A stretch of DNA of 64,000 bases from Saccharibacter sp. EH611 (GCF_009834765.1 NZ_WVHP01000025.1:1-64000); one strand, 5' to 3'; shown: positions 17,974 to 27,735, numbered from the stretch's first letter. Program-made: numbers and translations. The notes: generated by a model not told the origin, from the sequence alone.

Positions 17974-19248
17974 TTATTTAGCTCCTGTTACTGTAAACAT
18001 AACCGGGATGGGGGTGATTTGATTCGTAAAGCTGCTTCCAGTCCATACATTGATGCTGATGATGACGCGGAAGCGGTTGACTTCAAAGAAATTAATGACG
18101 TGTAAATGATCATTCCCACTATCTTGCGGAATCGCTGATACTTGCACGTTGTCGTTACTAAATTGTTGTGGAAACGTGACAGCTGTATCGTGTGACGCAT
18201 TAACCGTAAAGCGCTGCGTAAAGCTCGGATCGTTGTTTTTGCTGCTTTCCATTAGCATATTGCCGCTGGGGCAGATGATCGCGCCGTCTCCTCCGGGATA
18301 CCAGTTCGATCCAGTCCAACCGATCGCGCCGCGCGGATAACCATTGACTATTGTTGTGGGGGTGAGGGTGAGCGCATACTTACCGCTATTGATGGCAAGT
18401 GGGCCCTGTACAATGGAGGACTCTGTTCCTAATGCGAAATTAACATCGTTGCTAGGGGAGTACCCCACCATATTTCCGTCATTTTGGAAGGCTACACGTC
18501 CCCCGTTGTTATAGCTCACGCTGACAGCCGCCCCGCCAACAGAGGCAATCGTGTCAGTGTTGAGAGTGCCATTGACGACAGGATTTTGAGCGGGCAGGAG
18601 CCCGATATAATGGCCATCACTGTCAATGAAGGTGGGAGAAGAGCGATCGCCATTAGCCCCAGTGGAAAAGACAGCAGCACGAACGGCCCCGTCTGTGTTG
18701 TTGCCCTCACCAACGACGAGATAGCGCCAACCATTGGCCGCATCATTATAGAGCACTGCACCGCTATTGTTTTGCGTATGTAAGCCAAGTCCAGGATGAT
18801 CTCCTTGAACCATGCCGTAGGTTCCAGAGACGAGTTGTCCTTCAGCTTGTTGTGCGCGTTGGCTTTCATTCTGTAGATCAGAAGTGAGTGCGAGAGGGCG
18901 CCATCCATTAATGCCGTCACCATAAAGAACGGCATTATCACTGCCGCGCGTATGGAGGCCGATCCCGGGATGATCTTCGCTCACTAGACCAGCGCTACCG
19001 GAAAGAGGAGCGCTGTCATTAAGGCTTGCAAGAGTATCGTGTAATGTGCGTAACCGTGCGAGAACCTCTTCAACGGTCATGCCATCGAGTGTTGAACTTG
19101 TATCCAGTGCAAGTTCCGTTGCTTGTCCATTAATGGCGTCTATTTTGTTGCCAATTGCCTGAGCAACAGTGGTGGATTTTACAATATCAGCACTATTTCC
19201 CGTATCGATGTAGGAGTGCCAGTTAGGTGTTGTGTTTTGAGGAGACAT
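17974..19248 (-). CDS. phage tail fiber protein 3 (gp53-like tip)
   Basis: A 424-residue fiber. Residues about 80-180 hold two copies of a module around DHPGxGLHT and VLYxDxxNGWR. The end matches the tip type of the 13198 fiber (SAIPQDSGNDHLHVINFF). It is the fiber gene next to the baseplate genes, so it may be the ancestral one. It is followed by its assembly gene. Confidence 0.8.
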   Translation of the reverse strand: MSPQNTTPNWHSYIDTGNSADIVKSTTVAQAIGNKIDAINGQATELALDTSSTLDGMTVEEVLARLRTLHDTLASLNDSAPLSGSAGLVSEDHPGIGLHTRGSDNAVLYGDGINGWRPLALTSDLQNESQRAQQAEGQLVSGTYGMVQGDHPGLGLHTQNNSGAVLYNDAANGWRYLVVGEGNNTDGAVRAAVFSTGANGDRSSPTFIDSDGHYIGLLPAQNPVVNGTLNTDTIASVGGAAVSVSYNNGGRVAFQNDGNMVGYSPSNDVNFALGTESSIVQGPLAINSGKYALTLTPTTIVNGYPRGAIGWTGSNWYPGGDGAIICPSGNMLMESSKNNDPSFTQRFTVNASHDTAVTFPQQFSNDNVQVSAIPQDSGNDHLHVINFFEVNRFRVIISINVWTGSSFTNQITPIPVMFTVTGAK

Positions 19249-19256
19249 AAGGGTCC

Positions 19257-19916
19257 TTACAGAATATCACCACCAAAGTCCGTATTGCGAGGGACTGGGT
19301 GTAAGCTGAGGGTAAAAGTACGCATGGGGGGCACATTGAGGATGCCGTTTGTGAGGATGCGCCCAAGCAGTGCGGTTAGTTCGTCTGGCCAGTCAGCGCG
19401 GTCTAGGGTGATGATGACGCGTTTGCCGACACAGCGCACACTAACGGGGTGAGTGCTATTAAAGCGCCAAGCATGACCATTCTCTCCTGTGAGAAAACGC
19501 ATAATGCGGCGTTTGAGCCACGGGATAGAGAAGTTTAGCCCATCCCCCTTATAAAAGTTCCATGTGAGGATACGCTTGAAGAGATCATCACTAATGGCAC
19601 TGCCGTCATAATGTTTATCAATAGCGGTGTCATCAATGGTGAGGCGGTCTATGTCTGCGCCGTCAATCTCACCCGAGATACTCCGAATCTCGGTGTAGCT
19701 GATACGGTAGCGGAATTGTCCATAAAGACAGAATGCACAATATGTGAGCAGATTGCCTTCCAAGGCTGGCCCGATATAGAGCGCCATGGGGTGGGTGACC
19801 ATCCATGAAAGGGATTCTTGGGCGAGCTGGTTATAGGCTTTAAAGAAGGCGACAATATTCGCATCATCAGAAAATTGCTGATAGGCGTGAGCGGGGGCAA
19901 TGAGGTCTGTGCGCAT
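19257..19916 (-). CDS. phage tail/baseplate protein (DUF2612-type)
   Basis: A 219-residue protein between baseplate J and the first fiber, the normal place of the DUF2612-type or tail-protein-I-like component that joins wedge and fibers. The order of baseplate genes is the main support. It overlaps the J gene stop by one base. No signal peptide or enzyme motif. Confidence 0.65.
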   Translation of the reverse strand: MRTDLIAPAHAYQQFSDDANIVAFFKAYNQLAQESLSWMVTHPMALYIGPALEGNLLTYCAFCLYGQFRYRISYTEIRSISGEIDGADIDRLTIDDTAIDKHYDGSAISDDLFKRILTWNFYKGDGLNFSIPWLKRRIMRFLTGENGHAWRFNSTHPVSVRCVGKRVIITLDRADWPDELTALLGRILTNGILNVPPMRTFTLSLHPVPRNTDFGGDIL

Positions 19917-21397
19917 TACCGCCTCACAAGAGAAATATCAGCAGGGGTGATGGTGAAATAGCTTTGAGGATCACCGGCTATGGTTGTCCCTTTTGGAGCG
20001 GGCAGAGTCAGAATATCGTCAAGATACAGCTCAAAGGAGAGCTCGGTGATGAGGTTCCCGGGGATGATCTTGAGCAAAGCGGCTTCAAAAGCCGTGCTGA
20101 GCTGCATGATATTGATAGGCTCATTGACAGAGAGGTTGTTGATATAGTCCGCTAGATTGGGGGCGCATAGGCGTGTTGCTGCGTCATTATCAATGATATT
20201 GACCGATGATGTCTGCCAATGGACAATCAAACGCACTTTCTGCTGTAACGGGCGGATGAATGGGATGTCATATCGGTCTGTGCCGTCAAGGAGAGTCGCT
20301 GTGAGATTACGGGGATTAGTTTCTACAAAGCCTCCGCTGCGATAAAGAGGCGCTGTGCTCGTATCTAGCGGGATAGTGAAGCGATACGCATCAAGTACTG
20401 TAGCGGTGAAGCTACCATTGATGCTTTCCATTCCTTGTGCACCACTGATCGTAACATTCTGCCCATTCGTTAGCCCGTGGGTGAGCGATGTGGAGATCGT
20501 GCATGGGTTGGATTGTGTGGCACTACTGACTGTATTGGTGCTGCCTTGAAGAGACAGGAGATCGAAGCAACTTTCATAAATAGCGCCAGCGATTTGTTGT
20601 GGGTCGCCACCATCGGCCGTGATGGCATAGCCTTGTGGAATACCATCAACATCACGGTTAATAGATACGGAAAGAGAACGTTCAATGATATTGGGTACTT
20701 TTTGCAGACAGCTTTTAATGAAGTTGGGCGTTCCCTGCGTGGTGGATTGTCCAGCTTGGATAATACGGGCACGGTAAGAGGCATCACTTTCCTCCTGTGC
20801 ACCAATCGTTCCTGGCTGTGGGTTGATAACTGAGAGTGTTACCGATGCAGAAAGGCCGCTCACAACTTGCGTAATCGTGCCTGCGGGAATGCTATATTCC
20901 CCCGCACTGATGGCGAGCACGTAAATATTGGTCAGGCGTCCTGTTTCAGGAAGCGTGACATTCTCTTGTGTTTCATACAAATAAGTTCCATCACTGACTT
21001 GGAAACCCGCTCCGAGGAAAAGACCGGGTGTCCCTGTGAAAGTGACATATGCTGAAGGGTTGGCCCCTACACCACGTTTAACACCGTAGATTTCACCAAA
21101 TTGATCCAGCATGGAAGACGTTACATTAAGCGGGGAAATGGCGTTAATGAGATCGACCTTGGCTTGATCAATTTGAAGGAGCGCTCCGACAGCGGTGGAA
21201 GCCATGTCTTCAATCAACGTGCCGGGGAGGTCTGTGGTGACACCGGGACTGAGTTTGGCGGCATGTGTGACCAGTTGATCGCGTAATGTGGACGGGTCTG
21301 TGGGTTCTACCCCGCTATTAAGCAGGGCAGAGAAGAGGCCAGGGTAACGTTCTTCCAAAAGGGAAAGAAGTGTTGGGGAAAGGTCAGTTTGATCCAT
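19916..21397 (-). CDS. baseplate J-family protein
   Basis: A 493-residue protein of the baseplate J/gp47 family, a ring component of contractile-tail wedges. Family signs include an N-terminal VTHAAKLSPGV region, AYVTFTGTPG, the IPAGTITQVVSG stretch and ESDASYRARI near the middle. The ATG at 21397 fits the family start; a longer reading frame upstream mostly overlaps the gp25-like gene. It belongs to the order spike, gp25, J, DUF2612, fibers. Confidence 0.88.
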   Translation of the reverse strand: MDQTDLSPTLLSLLEERYPGLFSALLNSGVEPTDPSTLRDQLVTHAAKLSPGVTTDLPGTLIEDMASTAVGALLQIDQAKVDLINAISPLNVTSSMLDQFGEIYGVKRGVGANPSAYVTFTGTPGLFLGAGFQVSDGTYLYETQENVTLPETGRLTNIYVLAISAGEYSIPAGTITQVVSGLSASVTLSVINPQPGTIGAQEESDASYRARIIQAGQSTTQGTPNFIKSCLQKVPNIIERSLSVSINRDVDGIPQGYAITADGGDPQQIAGAIYESCFDLLSLQGSTNTVSSATQSNPCTISTSLTHGLTNGQNVTISGAQGMESINGSFTATVLDAYRFTIPLDTSTAPLYRSGGFVETNPRNLTATLLDGTDRYDIPFIRPLQQKVRLIVHWQTSSVNIIDNDAATRLCAPNLADYINNLSVNEPINIMQLSTAFEAALLKIIPGNLITELSFELYLDDILTLPAPKGTTIAGDPQSYFTITPADISLVRR

Positions 21398-21764
21398 GGA
21401 AAGGGCCTGTTTGGCTAAAGCTTTGATTGAAAGATTTTTTACCGTTCTGATATGTCGTCCCATCAGGGAAAATAGCGGCTACTTGATACACAGGGTTATC
21501 CTCCGTAGAGGTACTGTCATGGGTAATGCGTAAAGAGGCGAAATAGTCTGAAAAGCGATTTTGAGTAAGGTTGACATAATAGTCTGGCCAGATCTGCGTC
21601 ACTATATTTTGTGTGACGGGCAAACCCCAGTCTGCCCAAAAATGAGATTCTCCAAGCTGGAGTAGGAGCGCATTTTGGAGCCATGCAATGCTGGCTTGCT
21701 TATCGTCGACGGATTTCCATTGTTGAGTGCCATCGGGTTGGTGCTGGCGTGTCCAGACTCTCAT
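21384..21764 (-). CDS. gp25-like baseplate wedge protein
   Basis: A 126-residue protein at the position of gp25/GpW-type wedge components, between the spike and baseplate J. Motifs such as FWADWGLPV and a sheath-type beta strand fit the DUF2634/gp25 group in outline. It overlaps its neighbours on both sides. It would start sheath assembly at the baseplate. Confidence 0.7.
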   Translation of the reverse strand: MRVWTRQHQPDGTQQWKSVDDKQASIAWLQNALLLQLGESHFWADWGLPVTQNIVTQIWPDYYVNLTQNRFSDYFASLRITHDSTSTEDNPVYQVAAIFPDGTTYQNGKKSFNQSFSQTGPFHGSN

Positions 21765-22375
21765 GAAAGGATACCTCCTGTGGGGGCGCCATTATGGCCG
21801 TTACTATGGGTGTGAGCTTTGTATTCTTGCCCGTTAATGACGAGGTCTCCAGTAATGGACACCGTCCCTCCAGAAAGCGTTACGTTGGCACTTCCTGTGG
21901 AAAGTGTGATGTCGTCATGGGTGAGACGAACGGTGTTTTGGTGGCCTAAACTGGGGGTGAGCTGCACGCCCTCAACGCCGTAGAGGTTGAGGAACTGTCC
22001 ATTCATCCTTTTCCATGCTGCGTGGGAGAGTGGGACAAACACGCAAGTAGAGAAGTTACCGGGGCGCTCCCCCATAGTTGGGCGACGGATACCAAGGCCT
22101 GTCATCATGCCAAGCGTGAGATGGGCAGTGATGACCATACCTAAACACCCCGGTTGAAGAGGAGCACGGATATACTCACTTTCCAGTAAGGGTACACGGA
22201 GCCGTGGGATTGGTACTGGACTATCTGCTTCAATTTGTACAATAGCGATCCGTCCCTCCATTTCCACAAGTGATGCGGGCAAAATAGAAGGCAAATGATC
22301 CATCGCACGGGACGCATGATAGCGGGCGGCATGGGTAAAGGCATCTGCTTGGGGGATTTTACGGAAACTACTCAT
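21761..22375 (-). CDS. baseplate spike protein (gp138/gpV-like)
   Basis: A 204-residue protein with an N-terminal OB-like domain (IAIVQIEA, PIPRLRVPLL) and a C-terminal beta-helix stretch of short repeats (SANVTLSGGTVSITGDLVING). It ends in HTHSNGHNG, a histidine-rich tip that typically holds a metal ion in needle proteins. It punctures the outer membrane. Start 22375 is preferred, because the upstream 14 codons look atypical. Confidence 0.78.
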   Translation of the reverse strand: MSSFRKIPQADAFTHAARYHASRAMDHLPSILPASLVEMEGRIAIVQIEADSPVPIPRLRVPLLESEYIRAPLQPGCLGMVITAHLTLGMMTGLGIRRPTMGERPGNFSTCVFVPLSHAAWKRMNGQFLNLYGVEGVQLTPSLGHQNTVRLTHDDITLSTGSANVTLSGGTVSITGDLVINGQEYKAHTHSNGHNGAPTGGILS

Positions 22376-22670
22376 AGAAGAACCTTTTGGAGAGGAAAGT
22401 AAAAAGCTTAAAATCAATCTGAAGTTGTTTTTAAATAGACATCGACGTCAATAATAGTAATGCTAAAATATAAAAAACGGCATAATACGCGGAAGAGCGA
22501 ATGAGAAGAAACTTATTTATTGGTTTTTCTTGAAATACTATAAAATGGAATGGACGGTGGCTGACTGACGCATGTCTATAGACATTGACACATACAAAGG
22601 GGGAATATTGCTTATAAAGTGAGGTAAAGAACCTCCCGACGTAGAGGAAGGAAGGTTTTATACACGTAAG
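22376..22670. other. intergenic stretch
   Basis: About 295 A/T-rich bases with no convincing gene in either strand, between the spike gene and a decayed repeat-protein gene. It could contain the spike promoter; no clear -35/-10 pair was identified. Confidence 0.4.
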
Positions 22671-22898
22671 TTAGTGTAATGGACTAATGCCCAGTAGCAT
22701 AAGAGCCCCGATGGTGCGGTTGGGGAGTTTTCCAACTATCTGACTGTTAGAATTTGTTACTGTACCGTCGCTGGGGTTTATAGCCCCAGAGAATTTACCG
22801 TTCAAACCCGTTATGGCGTCTTGAGCGTATGCGTTATGGTTTATTACAAGGAGTGGCGAGAAGAGTAGAGTGGTTAAGAGAAGTGTTTTTAGAGAGAA
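22671..22898 (-). pseudogene. decayed secreted GALMLL repeat protein
   Basis: On the minus strand an open frame of 75 codons encodes a hydrophobic leader (KTLLLTTLLFSPLLV, ending near NAYAQ), a short repeat-like stretch with GKFSGAINPSDGTV, and the end RTIGALMLLGISPLH. This end matches those of the four intact GALMLL proteins at 24459, 24976, 49479 and 50038. There is no ATG, GTG or TTG in frame after the upstream stop; an ATG at 22912 is in a different frame and soon hits a stop. The copy has also lost most repeats. It looks like a dead, shortened family member. Confidence 0.7.
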
Positions 22899-23126
22899 TT
22901 AGGGAAATCCATTGATATATGATTATTCTCATCTCTTTGAGTTTGTTTCTTTACAGTATGAAGACAAGTTGTTTCCTATAAAACGGTATATAGGCAAGAG
23001 GGTTCGGGGGTGGTGGAGAGTAAATGCAAAGGTTGTAATAACGCATGGCGGCTCTTTCGGGACGAAAACGGAGTGGAGAATAGTGTCTAATATTCTCGTA
23101 TAGACTGGATTATAGAAAACTGCTGT

Positions 23127-23828
23127 TTAAAGAGCGCCTATTCCCGAAAGGACGGGGTCAAGAATATTTCCGGTGCCAACAGAGCCCCAGCCGCCAATTC
23201 CGGGCATACCGCCGGAGGCTTTTTTCATTAAGGTGCTCATCTTTTGGGCGGCTTCGCTTTTTTGTGTAAGGGGGCGGGTAAAATCGAAGGTATATTGGCT
23301 TCCTGGTTGGGTCGTCGGGCTTGGGGAGCTGTCGGTAATTTTGGTCAGCAACATGTTGGTATAGATTTGCCCTGGTGTAATGATGACAAACTCACCACCC
23401 ATAGTGCAATGTTTGTTGAGTAATGCGGTAAGGCTCTGCATAGTGGCGAGCTTGGTAGCCATTGCGCCGGGGCCGCGCGGGGGGCAGACCATGATCATGG
23501 AGATGCCGATTGGTTTACTGATAAGGGCATTTGCGGCGACGGTTTGGTTGGCAAAAGGATAGGTGGCAACGTCATTCTCTAGAAGAACGCCTTTACCGCT
23601 ATCTTGCCAATGGCACCATGTATTATCGAGGTCGGGAAGGTTTAGTTTTCCGCCGATACCACCAGAAATAAGTCCATTAATGGTAGCAACGAATTGTGTA
23701 TAGAGCATAATAGGCACGGTACCGCCCATACGGTCTGCCACGCCGCCTGTGAGGAGGATGGGGCTGTTGACATAACCGAGCTGTAAGAGAGTGCGGCCTG
23801 CTTTATCCAGAATCTTAGAAATGCTCAT
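23127..23828 (-). CDS. phage baseplate protein, probable Dit-like
   Basis: A 233-residue protein next to the plug gene, where tails of this type encode a Dit-like component linking tube and hub. A FDFTRPLTQKSEAA segment near residue 185 resembles the Dit-like N-domain pattern. The C-terminus is glycine-rich. The call rests on position and weak motif similarity. Confidence 0.55.
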   Translation of the reverse strand: MSISKILDKAGRTLLQLGYVNSPILLTGGVADRMGGTVPIMLYTQFVATINGLISGGIGGKLNLPDLDNTWCHWQDSGKGVLLENDVATYPFANQTVAANALISKPIGISMIMVCPPRGPGAMATKLATMQSLTALLNKHCTMGGEFVIITPGQIYTNMLLTKITDSSPSPTTQPGSQYTFDFTRPLTQKSEAAQKMSTLMKKASGGMPGIGGWGSVGTGNILDPVLSGIGAL

Positions 23829-23874
23829 GAGTTTCGTCCTATGGTGTAATTTTTGTTTCGTTTTGCAAACTTAT

Positions 23875-24153
23875 TTATAATGTAATTTCAAAAGCGCTTT
23901 TATCGGCGCGATAGACAATCTTTGATGTGCTGATGGTGCTAATGAGGTTGATGTCATTGGTCATGGGTGAGCCAATTAAGGGGCGATAAAGCCATGTGTC
24001 GCCTGAGCTGTTTTGAACACGTATATACCAGCGTTCCGCGGCCATGTTCCATGTGACAGAAAGGGTAACAAGTCCTTCTGCAATGGATGTTTGGCATTGA
24101 AACGGCGGGGCGCTTTCATAATTGGGGGTGAAGGCAATAATCTCGGTACTCAT
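23875..24153 (-). CDS. baseplate plug protein (DUF6983-type)
   Basis: A 92-residue beta-rich protein with the pattern of the small baseplate plug family (DUF6983, called plug in phage Pam3). It includes a strand pair around LVTLSVTWNMAAERWYIRV and an RPLIGSPMTNDIN turn. It would close the tube at the hub before injection. It lies just upstream of the Dit-like gene. Confidence 0.68.
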   Translation of the reverse strand: MSTEIIAFTPNYESAPPFQCQTSIAEGLVTLSVTWNMAAERWYIRVQNSSGDTWLYRPLIGSPMTNDINLISTISTSKIVYRADKSAFEITL

Positions 24154-24458
24154 GGGGCAGTCATCCTGGCATGTCGGGAAAAGGGGTTACTAAGAGAATG
24201 AATGGCGGGAAGGGGATATGACACATGGAATGTGGGATCTGGCGGCCGCTATGGTACCGCCTAGGGACGCCTTGGTAAGGGGAAGGCTAGGTAAGAAGCT
24301 GTAAGAGGGCTACTCAGACTATGGTTGCTGATACATCATGCGCGTGGTGGGGCATTAGATGAGCCTACGCTGCTCATCTGCCTCAAAGGCTCTGTTGAGG
24401 GTGCAAGAAGGATTAAAGAGAGCAGTGGCGAACGTCGTGTAGAAGGAGGAAGGCTGCG
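24154..24458. other. intergenic stretch
   Basis: About 305 bases without a gene. A small hairpin (GATGAGC/GCTCATC, 24358-24378) lies downstream of the 24459 gene and may end its transcript. Confidence 0.4.
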
Positions 24459-24887
24459 TTATGGCGCGTGGTGAAGCAGCATGAGGGCGCCAAGAGCTTG
24501 ATTGCCTGAGGAGCCAAGGTAGCTTCCGATGGAATCATGCACGCTGCCATCAGGGCTGACGACACCAATCAAGTTGCCACTTGGGCCACGAACAGAGCCG
24601 TCGCTATTGAGGCTCCCCAGATAGCCTCCATTTGCGTCACGCATGGAGCCATCAGGGCCAAAGGTGCCTAAGTATTCCCCGTTTGGGCCAGCAATAGAAC
24701 CGTCACGTCCGAGATGGCCGCGATAGCCGCCTTGTGCGTTACGAATGATCCCATCGGGGCTAATCGCTCCACGATAATTCCCGCTGGGCCCGGTAATGGT
24801 TCCCGTAGATTGAGCCCATGCAGGGGCGGTGCCAACGAGAAGGCAGGTGCTCAACAGGGCTGCTATAAGAGGGCGTGTGGCCAGCAT
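24459..24887 (-). CDS. secreted 17-residue-repeat protein (GALMLL family) 1
   Basis: A 142-residue protein with a signal peptide (cleavage near AWAQ, residue 26). The mature part is about six tandem copies of a 17-residue unit with the pattern G.YLG....DGS....., ending in GALMLLHHAP. The repeats should fold as short beta strands, perhaps a small beta-flower or solenoid; that is inference. It sits between the plug gene and a second family member, off the phage gene order. Function unknown; location would be periplasm or surface. Confidence 0.75.
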   Translation of the reverse strand: MLATRPLIAALLSTCLLVGTAPAWAQSTGTITGPSGNYRGAISPDGIIRNAQGGYRGHLGRDGSIAGPNGEYLGTFGPDGSMRDANGGYLGSLNSDGSVRGPSGNLIGVVSPDGSVHDSIGSYLGSSGNQALGALMLLHHAP

Positions 24888-24975
24888 CGCGGTACTCCAT
24901 GATCTCCCTATAACGTCTTTCTGAGCTATGATGCTTTGGGGGCTCTGTCAACGCGTGGAGGCCGTGGTGCAGATG

Positions 24976-25431
24976 TTATGGGGCATGTTGCAAAAGCATC
25001 CATGCCGCTAGGGCTGGGCTTGCGGCTTTGCCATGAGCGTGTCCCTGTGCATCGTTCATGGTGCCATCCGCACTGACATGACCAAGCAAAACACCATGAG
25101 CGCTAAAGACTGAGCCGTTCGTGCTCAGATTGCCTAAATAATTTCCATTAGGGCCACGAATAGAGCCGTTACGATCTATATCGCCGAGGGTATTGCCGTT
25201 GAGCATAATGATGGAGCCCGTGCGGATAAGAGCGCTTCGATAGGCGATAGAGGCATTGCGGTGACTGGCACTTGGCCTGACAATAGTGCGGTCATCCGTG
25301 TGTGTCTGAGGAGCGATTGGGCGTGCCTGCGCTGATAAGAAGGGTAAAGCGAGAAGAAAGGTCACTGTGCGTAAAGGGGGCCAGACAGAACTAAAATAAG
25401 AACGCGTATTTAACATCAACAAGAACTCCAT
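24976..25431 (-). CDS. secreted 17-residue-repeat protein (GALMLL family) 2
   Basis: A 151-residue protein with an N-terminal hydrophobic leader (about residues 15-36) and four or five copies of the same 17-residue unit (GNYLG...TNGS). Its end, ALAAWMLLQHAP, is a variant of GALMLL. The start could be Met at 25431 or at 25416. It is less regular than its neighbour at 24459, so the pair is an old duplication. Confidence 0.7.
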   Translation of the reverse strand: MEFLLMLNTRSYFSSVWPPLRTVTFLLALPFLSAQARPIAPQTHTDDRTIVRPSASHRNASIAYRSALIRTGSIIMLNGNTLGDIDRNGSIRGPNGNYLGNLSTNGSVFSAHGVLLGHVSADGTMNDAQGHAHGKAASPALAAWMLLQHAP

Positions 25432-25842
25432 AGAGGTCTATGGAAAGCGCTGGTGCTTCTTGATGTCAAGGGAGATGGTCTGTTCTTAGAAGGGGACAGG
25501 AGCGCGTTATATCGATACGAGATGATCGAATTGGACGCTCAATAGTGCATCTTATGAACGGGCAAGCATGCGCCGTTGAGAGTCCCAAAATGTGAGGAAG
25601 GCAATAAAATAAGCACTCTATCTTTTTCTATCTTAAAATGAGCGGCAAGTCAAGAAATGAGGTCGTTCTCATAACCGTTAAGGTGTTCTGTCGTCCGGGT
25701 GAGCATGTTGATGCAGTCGCTGGAGAATGAATACTGCGCGCGTATAAGCATAGTCCCTACAGTACGCTGAATGGTTGACGGTGTGTGTTGCTTGCCTAAT
25801 GGTAAAAAAATTTGGGATCGTGACAAAAAGGAAGAAACGGCG
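25432..25842. other. divergent intergenic region
   Basis: About 410 bases between the GALMLL pair (minus) and the first plus-strand cassette. Both directions need promoters here. No gene was accepted; short open frames on both strands have no start signals or protein-like composition. Confidence 0.4.
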
Positions 25843-26433
25843 ATGGGCGTATGGAAAGGAAAATTTGTCCCGGTAATGGGAATGTTCATCGTGCTAATGC
25901 CCTGCTTAGTGCAGGCTAAGGAGACCTCTCCTCCAACACCTTTAACGCAGGATCAATTTAAAGAAGGTATGGGGCTTGAGGTGCAGCCATTAAGTGGATG
26001 GCAGGCGCCTCCTCTTTTGCCAGAGTGGAAAGGACGTTTTTACGAAGCCGCAGGGCCGCTTATGGATGCATTAGCGAACAAGAATAGAGACTTGCTTTTG
26101 CTCGTGCCATATCGATGCTTTCGTCGGGAAACCTTTAAGGTTTTTACACAGATTACGGATGACGCGAAAGATCTCGATGATTTCAAGGAAGCATGGCAGG
26201 AAGTGCGTATGAGAGAGCTACAGAAATGTTACTTGGAATATGCTTATGTCTATCAAACTTTTGCCAAAGATTCCCAAAAAGAGAGCTTCTACATGAAATT
26301 TTTCCGAGGGGATGTTGAGCAGAAGTTAGAGCTTTATAAACAGCTTCTTTTTCCAGACATTAAAGATCAAGAATTTCTGGAAACGCATCTGGTTCCAGAA
26401 ATGAAAAAAATCATTGAGGGCAGCCAGCCGTAA
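25843..26433 (+). CDS. secreted two-cysteine protein A1
   Basis: A 196-residue protein with a signal peptide (MPCLVQAK cleavage near residue 25). The mature part is helical. It has two conserved cysteines, one in YRCFRRE and one in LQKCYLEY, and an LYKQLLFP..KDQ motif near the end. Start 25843 has AAGGAAG before it. It is 65 percent alike by eye in its core (SGW.APPLLP.W.GR) with the 27130 gene. The next gene (B1) belongs to the same superfamily. Plus strand inside a minus-strand phage operon marks it as an accessory insertion. The cysteines may pair in the periplasm. Confidence 0.72.
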   Translation: MGVWKGKFVPVMGMFIVLMPCLVQAKETSPPTPLTQDQFKEGMGLEVQPLSGWQAPPLLPEWKGRFYEAAGPLMDALANKNRDLLLLVPYRCFRRETFKVFTQITDDAKDLDDFKEAWQEVRMRELQKCYLEYAYVYQTFAKDSQKESFYMKFFRGDVEQKLELYKQLLFPDIKDQEFLETHLVPEMKKIIEGSQP

Positions 26434-26461
26434 AAGAGCGGTTCGTGAAAAGGAAAGAACA

Positions 26462-26977
26462 ATGGGTTTTAAGAAAATTTTTCTCTCTGCAATCATGCTG
26501 GGGCTGTGCGCTTCCTCATCTTCTTATGCGGATGAGTTTTATCAACCTCCTCATTGGGAGGAGATGTTTGACCCTGTGTGGCAGGTTATTCGCCACGTCC
26601 ATGATACTCAAGGACTGATCCGCCAAGTAGATTCCTGTTATCATGATGAGTTAGCGCGTATTACTCAGCAAACGCCTCCCACCCAAAAGGATTATCTCCT
26701 CCATAGACGGCAGGCGATTATGAGCAGCCTGATGTTAAAGTCCTGCTATATGGAAGATCTCTATCTAGAATATCAGCTAAATTATATGGCTGAACGTGAT
26801 CCTGCGCAGCTGGGGCCTTATGATGTGAATCTAAGTTATGAGGAAGGATCGCCAGTTAGAGACCGTCTTGTGTTGTATCGCTCTCTTTTATTCCCTTCCT
26901 TTAAGGAGCAAAAATTTATTGTGAAAGCGATACGTATAGCGTCCCCTCCTCATTATCCGTCCCTTCCTCTTCAATGA
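26462..26977 (+). CDS. secreted two-cysteine protein B1
   Basis: A 171-residue protein with a signal peptide (cleaved near SYAD). It has cysteines in DSCYHDEL and LKSCYMEDLY and a LYRSLLFPSFKEQ motif. It is the shorter (B) type of the family and lies 28 bases after A1, so A1 and B1 form an operon. GGAAAG precedes the ATG. A repeat of this A-B order follows at 27130-28247, which shows a tandem duplication. Confidence 0.72.
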   Translation: MGFKKIFLSAIMLGLCASSSSYADEFYQPPHWEEMFDPVWQVIRHVHDTQGLIRQVDSCYHDELARITQQTPPTQKDYLLHRRQAIMSSLMLKSCYMEDLYLEYQLNYMAERDPAQLGPYDVNLSYEEGSPVRDRLVLYRSLLFPSFKEQKFIVKAIRIASPPHYPSLPLQ

Positions 26978-27129
26978 GGGAGTGAACATTGTCTGCATGA
27001 GATGGAGAAATCTTGCGCAGTGCAGTCCTCAAATAGTGGGAGAAAAGAGCTGGAGACATAGAAGAATTAACGGTGTATCTTTCTCAGTCAAGATAGAAGG
27101 TTGGTTGTTATGGGTGAGGAGGAATAGAC

Positions 27130-27735
27130 GTGAAGATGAACGCATGGAGACAAAAAATTATGCACCTAGCGTGCATATTAATGGCTGGTATATGTACTCA
27201 TATTCAATCGTCTGAAGCTGCTGTAAAACAGCCAATCACTAAAGAATTGTGGCTGAAGGTGATGGGGGTGGAAACGCAACCATGGAGCGGTTGGGTTGCG
27301 CCGCCTTTATTGCCAGATTGGCATGGGCGTGCTGATGCAGCGGCAGGAGAGATTAGCGATGCTCTAGCAACCCATGATATGAAGCTTGTCTTATTTGCTC
27401 CTAAGTTTTGTTTTATGCAGGAAACGCATAAATTATTTTCGTCTAATATTGAAAAGGCGGATGCGAAAGAAGTTGATGCGTTAATTGAAGGGTGGCAAGA
27501 TGTGCGTATGAAAGGGCTACAAAAATGCTACATGGAATACATGTATATTTATCATACCTATGCAAAAGATAATCAACATATTGGGGTAGCGATTGATGAT
27601 TATCAAGGCGATGTTGATATCAAGATGGAACTCTATAAGCAGCTTCTTTTCCCAGAAATGAAAGATCAGGATTTTCTGGATGCACAATTAATTCCTGAAA
27701 TGAAGAAAATTATTGATATGAATCACTCGCACTAA
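27130..27735 (+). CDS. secreted two-cysteine protein A2
   Basis: A 201-residue paralog of A1, with conserved segments SGWVAPPLLPDW, QKCYMEY and LYKQLLFPEMKDQ. A GTG start at 27130 is chosen because GAGGAGG lies 8 bases before it; ATG at 27136 is an alternative. A hydrophobic signal segment covers about residues 10-28. The protein should be periplasmic. Confidence 0.7.
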   Translation: MKMNAWRQKIMHLACILMAGICTHIQSSEAAVKQPITKELWLKVMGVETQPWSGWVAPPLLPDWHGRADAAAGEISDALATHDMKLVLFAPKFCFMQETHKLFSSNIEKADAKEVDALIEGWQDVRMKGLQKCYMEYMYIYHTYAKDNQHIGVAIDDYQGDVDIKMELYKQLLFPEMKDQDFLDAQLIPEMKKIIDMNHSH

